A stretch of DNA of 64,000 bases, taken from positions 10,726,001 to 10,790,000 of the forward strand of contig CP075492.1 of NCBI GenBank assembly GCA_021613535.1. The letters are read 5' to 3'. A program made the translations under genes and the position numbers. Shown here in pieces: positions 60,701-64,000 of the stretch; within the stretch, counting starts at the first letter, position 1; each line of letters starts with the position of its first letter. The notes below the pieces were generated by a model. It had not been told where the DNA came from and made no database searches. It was given only the letters and a program-made list of their open reading frames with translations. Source of the stretch: Adineta vaga (taxonomy: Eukaryota > Rotifera).

Positions 60701-62225
60701 CATTCATCGATGTTGGTGAAGTCGTCGAAGTGGGTTGTAATAATTGTGGATTTGTATATTTTGTAATAATTGTTGTTAGTTCTTTAGCAGCTGCAAATTG
60801 AGCTTTTTCACCTAGACGAGAACCAATTACTGAACGAAGAATAAATGCAATACATTTGCGTGAATAAACAGCATCAACATGTGATGTTGATGCTCGAGGA
60901 TTTCCAGCTAATTCAAGAACATGATTAATAAATAGTGATAAGTTTTGTTCGATCCATGATGTGCCAAGTACAAGAGCTAATTCGACATAAGTCTATAAAA
61001 TACATCAAAACAAATGAACAATTCATTCTTTTTTTCAAAAATCTTACATGAGTAACACCAATACGTATTTCACGTTGAACCGTTGTCGGTCCTTTGATTC
61101 GTTCAGTTGTATTTGATTTTAAAAAGCCGATATTTCCTCGTAGAAAACCACCAGCAAGATAATTTAGTATATCTTCACTTTTGATTTTCTTCGCATTTGC
61201 AGTGTTTGTACTTGATTTATTCATCGTACCTAAAAATGAAATTGAGTTTTTAAATGACATCACTTTCTTTCAGTTCATTGATAGTTTTACTTTGGCTTAG
61301 ATTTGACGTGACATCTTGAGTGGCAGCTAATAAAGCTGCTAAATATTTTGCTATAGAACATCGAACTTCATAATTTGAACCATCAAGTGCTCGAAAAGCT
61401 AATGTTACATTTCCTTCTAATTCTGTTGTATACATAGCATTATTTTGATTGATTAAAGCAATAAGACACTAGTGAAAATAAAGGATTAGATAGAGAGAAA
61501 AAAAGATTAGCTAGTAATACCATTGCAGCAGCCGATCGAACAGGCATTGCTCGATCACATATATGAGTTTTAGCAACTTTTAATATTTCTCGATGGATAT
61601 TATTACCGGCAGAACCAAGTCCATTGACAATGCGTTCCAATGTAAACATGATTTCAAAACGCATTTGAGAATCACCATTTTTTAATGTTTTCAATAATAA
61701 TTGAATAGTTTCTTCATAAGAACGACCTACTAAACGACCAAGACGTTCGTAAAGTGCACCAATCACAACTACTGTAGCTCTAGAAAAAGAAATTCATTAT
61801 TGTTTTTGAAATTCAAATTAGTTCGTGTTCAACTTACAATTTTGCGACTTCATCTTTAGATTTCAATGTATCATTACAACGATTAACTGTATTAAACAAT
61901 GGAAATGGATCTCCTACACTAAACACAGTTGCTAAATTTCGACCAATTAAAGTTCGTATAGGTGGTCCAGGTCCATATTGAACTTGTTGCATAAGTTGTT
62001 CAACAATTCGTGGTTGACATTCACGAATATCATTCTAAGAAATTGAAACACATTATTCGATAGAATACAAAAACAAAAAGCTGTTTTTTCTATTACTTTT
62101 TGAGCAGCAGCAAGTACTTTATTTAGAAAACAAAGCCATTCATAGATGAATACAGGTCGTTTATTTTCAGGCAAACTTTTAAGTGCTTCTTCATTTAAAA
62201 TTAAACTTTGAGCAAGTTCAAGCAT
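54775..62225 (-). CDS. HEATR5B: HEAT repeat-containing protein 5 (HEATR5B, p200)
   Basis: Large HEAT-repeat protein (about 2,000 aa) that binds AP-1/aftiphilin-gamma-synergin complexes at trans-Golgi and endosomes. It starts [20 protein letters not shown] and [17 protein letters not shown], matching the HEATR5B N-terminus. Diagnostic blocks follow: [147 protein letters not shown] 3-kb exon (56293-59292) holds the middle of the protein. The C-terminus is a Gln/Lys-rich helix ending FKNFQSS. Many short introns. With AP2M1, it adds a second clathrin-adaptor-related gene to the window. Confidence 0.92.
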
Positions 62226-63434
62226 CGATCTAGAAACGAAATTAAGTTGTCACTATGATCAGAATAGACAAATGAGATTATCGAACATCTTCTTTTCTCA
62301 CTCGATGGATAGTTTAGCAGAATGGAAGAAAAAAGATGCTTTGAGAGATGTGACAACAGTCTCAATAAATACTCATCTTCTTAGAAAAATGTAGACAAAA
62401 ATAAATAGCCGAGAAATGGTCTTTTATCGTAACGATTTTTCTTTCCTTCCTTCCGCTATGTTTTTTTTGTTGTATGTATTAGTCAGTTGTGTGAACTGAG
62501 CTCTAGCAGATAGGTTTTTCTTTTTTTTTCTTCTCTTTTTTGTTGTTCTACCAATAGGAACAGCCGAACAACCAATAGCAGACGTCGATGAAAACAAATG
62601 AATACTAACGTCATCTTTTCAATATCATGAAGACAAGTGTATATTCTCGTTCTCGTTGTAAAACAAAAATACGTGCACTGTGTAGAAACAACGGCGCAAA
62701 TTACAGCGTGATATCGTTCGATTGATGGGTTAATAATGATATTTTCAAGCTCAGATCATTATATTAATGATCAATTATGTTCAACTTAAGTAAATGTATC
62801 GAATTGATCAAAACAAAACTGAAACTACAACATGTGTCGAGTGTTTTATTTATAGGAAACTAATCATATGGTGATAATTTCTTTGTCTATTGATAATGAT
62901 TTGTATAGAATTAGAACGATATTCATCTGAGATACTTTCTCCAACTTAGAGAATCAGTAGAACAATCGATAGATATAGATTGAATACAGATAGTGTAACT
63001 TTAAAGTATCTGAAGAAAAGAAAATTCTGTTCATGTCATTTCTATGATGCATTCTTTGGATAATTACAACCATTTTTTATGATTTATTTGTGCATAGATA
63101 TGCGTGTGTCAAACATATTGTCATAAATATCTTCTATCTGTATACTTTGCAATTTTCTTAAGGAAAAAAGAACGTCTTATTTTACATATATAATAATCAA
63201 TAGCTCTATATATAGTATAAGACGTAAATGCTATCATTTTTCTTCTTCGACAAGAAAAAATGTTTATCATTGCTTCTTTCATCTTCAGTTTCGTTTGACA
63301 TACGGTGAAAGAAATCTGATCCATCATTTCATGAAACCTAGAATGAGTTAGTCTATATGTTGTACCGTATTAATCGAGAGATAATACTGAACTTTTGATT
63401 TCATTTATTTTGACGCGAAAGAAAAAACACTTGA
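62226..63434. other. HEATR5B upstream and TRPV 3' flank
   Basis: 1.2 kb of AT-rich spacer. Short low-complexity frames only. It should contain the HEATR5B promoter; no recognised motif. Confidence 0.4.
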
Positions 63435-64000
63435 TTAAATAAGGGCAGCAGTATCAAATGAACTGAAACTATCTGGTAGTTGATGATTTCGAAATATTTC
63501 TTGTTTATTTCTGACTGTTACTGCTCCGTGTAATGATGAACTATGTTGAGAAATGGCTGCAATAGATTTCGTTTTTGAATGAATAGAAACACTTTCTGGT
63601 TCTAAATGTCGTTGTAATTGTTCATAATAGAGTGTTCGCATATTTTCAATACTAGCTCGTTCATCTGCCTAGAAAATAAAATAAAGAGAAATAGTTTTTC
63701 ACTTAAATACTACAGATTTCTTACTGTTTGAATAAGTCGTGTGACTAGAACACGTGAACTATCTGTCATTTTTCTTGAATAATTTGATTGTTGAGCTAAA
63801 CGTTCTTTTCGAGAAACGGATTGTTCAACAATTAACATGATTTTTGCCCATTGTCGTAACCATTCTTTTTTACGTTCATTCACCATCGCATATGTGTTAC
63901 CCATCACTAAATAAAACTTAATGTATCAAAACGAAATAAATATAGATGCTGTAGCATACTAGCGATCAACATATTCACCAGAAGTACAGCTGCCATAATG
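63435..64000 (-). CDS. TRPV-type cation channel, C-terminal part (continues past the window)
   Basis: Three exons seen. The first, cut by the window edge, ends AAVLLVNMLIA, the end of transmembrane helix S6. The next continues MMGNTYAMVNERKKEWLRQWAKIMLIVEQSV, the TRPV post-S6 helix with the TRP-box-like WLRQWAK. Then ADERASIENMRTLYYEQLQ, ending FSSFDTAALI. LLVNMLIAMMGNTY and EW-QWAKI match the invertebrate Nanchung/Inactive/OSM-9 group, which act in ciliated mechanosensory cells, better than vertebrate TRPV5/6. Pore and ankyrin repeats lie outside. Splices at about 63669 and 63907 keep phase. Confidence 0.75.

Overview
The window is nuclear DNA from a small invertebrate. It is AT-rich and carries compact animal genes with many short GT-AG introns, mostly about 46-65 nt. 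The gene content points to a bdelloid rotifer (Adineta or Rotaria type). The evidence is an R-S-ExE ADP-ribosyltransferase fused to kinesin-light-chain-like TPRs, a bdelloid-type F-box family fragment, and an intronless nitrilase of the kind these animals gained by horizontal transfer. This assignment rests on recognised families, not on a database search. No virus, transposon, CRISPR array or bacterial operon was seen.

Layout, left to right. 1-1.3 kb: a broken F-box-family fragment and tRNA-Gly(GCC). 1.5-10.3 kb (minus): CUL4, NPHP1 and AP2M1. 10.8-16.6 kb (plus): a DUSP-type USP deubiquitinase and a PARN-like deadenylase. 17-21.8 kb (plus): the ART-TPR gene with a 126-bp tandem array, the nitrilase and an HMG-box gene. 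21.9-28.2 kb (minus): a TTK/Mps1-like kinase and CCDC81. 28.6-33.5 kb (plus): casein kinase 1 gamma and serine racemase. 33.6-34 kb (minus): a small membrane protein. 36-39.7 kb (plus): an NK-like homeobox gene, two small uncertain genes and LRRC23. 39.7-43.6 kb: mostly non-coding. 43.6-49.2 kb (plus): a protocadherin and PSAT1. 49.3-51.2 kb (minus): DYNC2LI1, head-to-head with MOK (plus, 51.8-54.2 kb). 54.8-62.2 kb (minus): HEATR5B. 63.4-64 kb (minus): the C-terminal end of a TRPV channel.

Functional theme. Housekeeping genes (ubiquitin ligase and protease, clathrin adaptor and HEATR5B trafficking, serine metabolism, RNA deadenylation) are interspersed with many cilium genes: NPHP1, CCDC81, LRRC23, DYNC2LI1, MOK and a TRPV channel. 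Three short motifs resembling the RFX X-box lie within about 140 bp upstream of the start codons of NPHP1, CCDC81 and DYNC2LI1 (shared with MOK). This suggests an RFX-driven ciliary regulon readable from sequence.

Reading-frame oddities worth checking are single-base frame breaks in NPHP1 and the ART-TPR gene, a 30-nt intron and an unresolved exon phase in CCDC81, and loss of the R3H region in the PARN-like protein.
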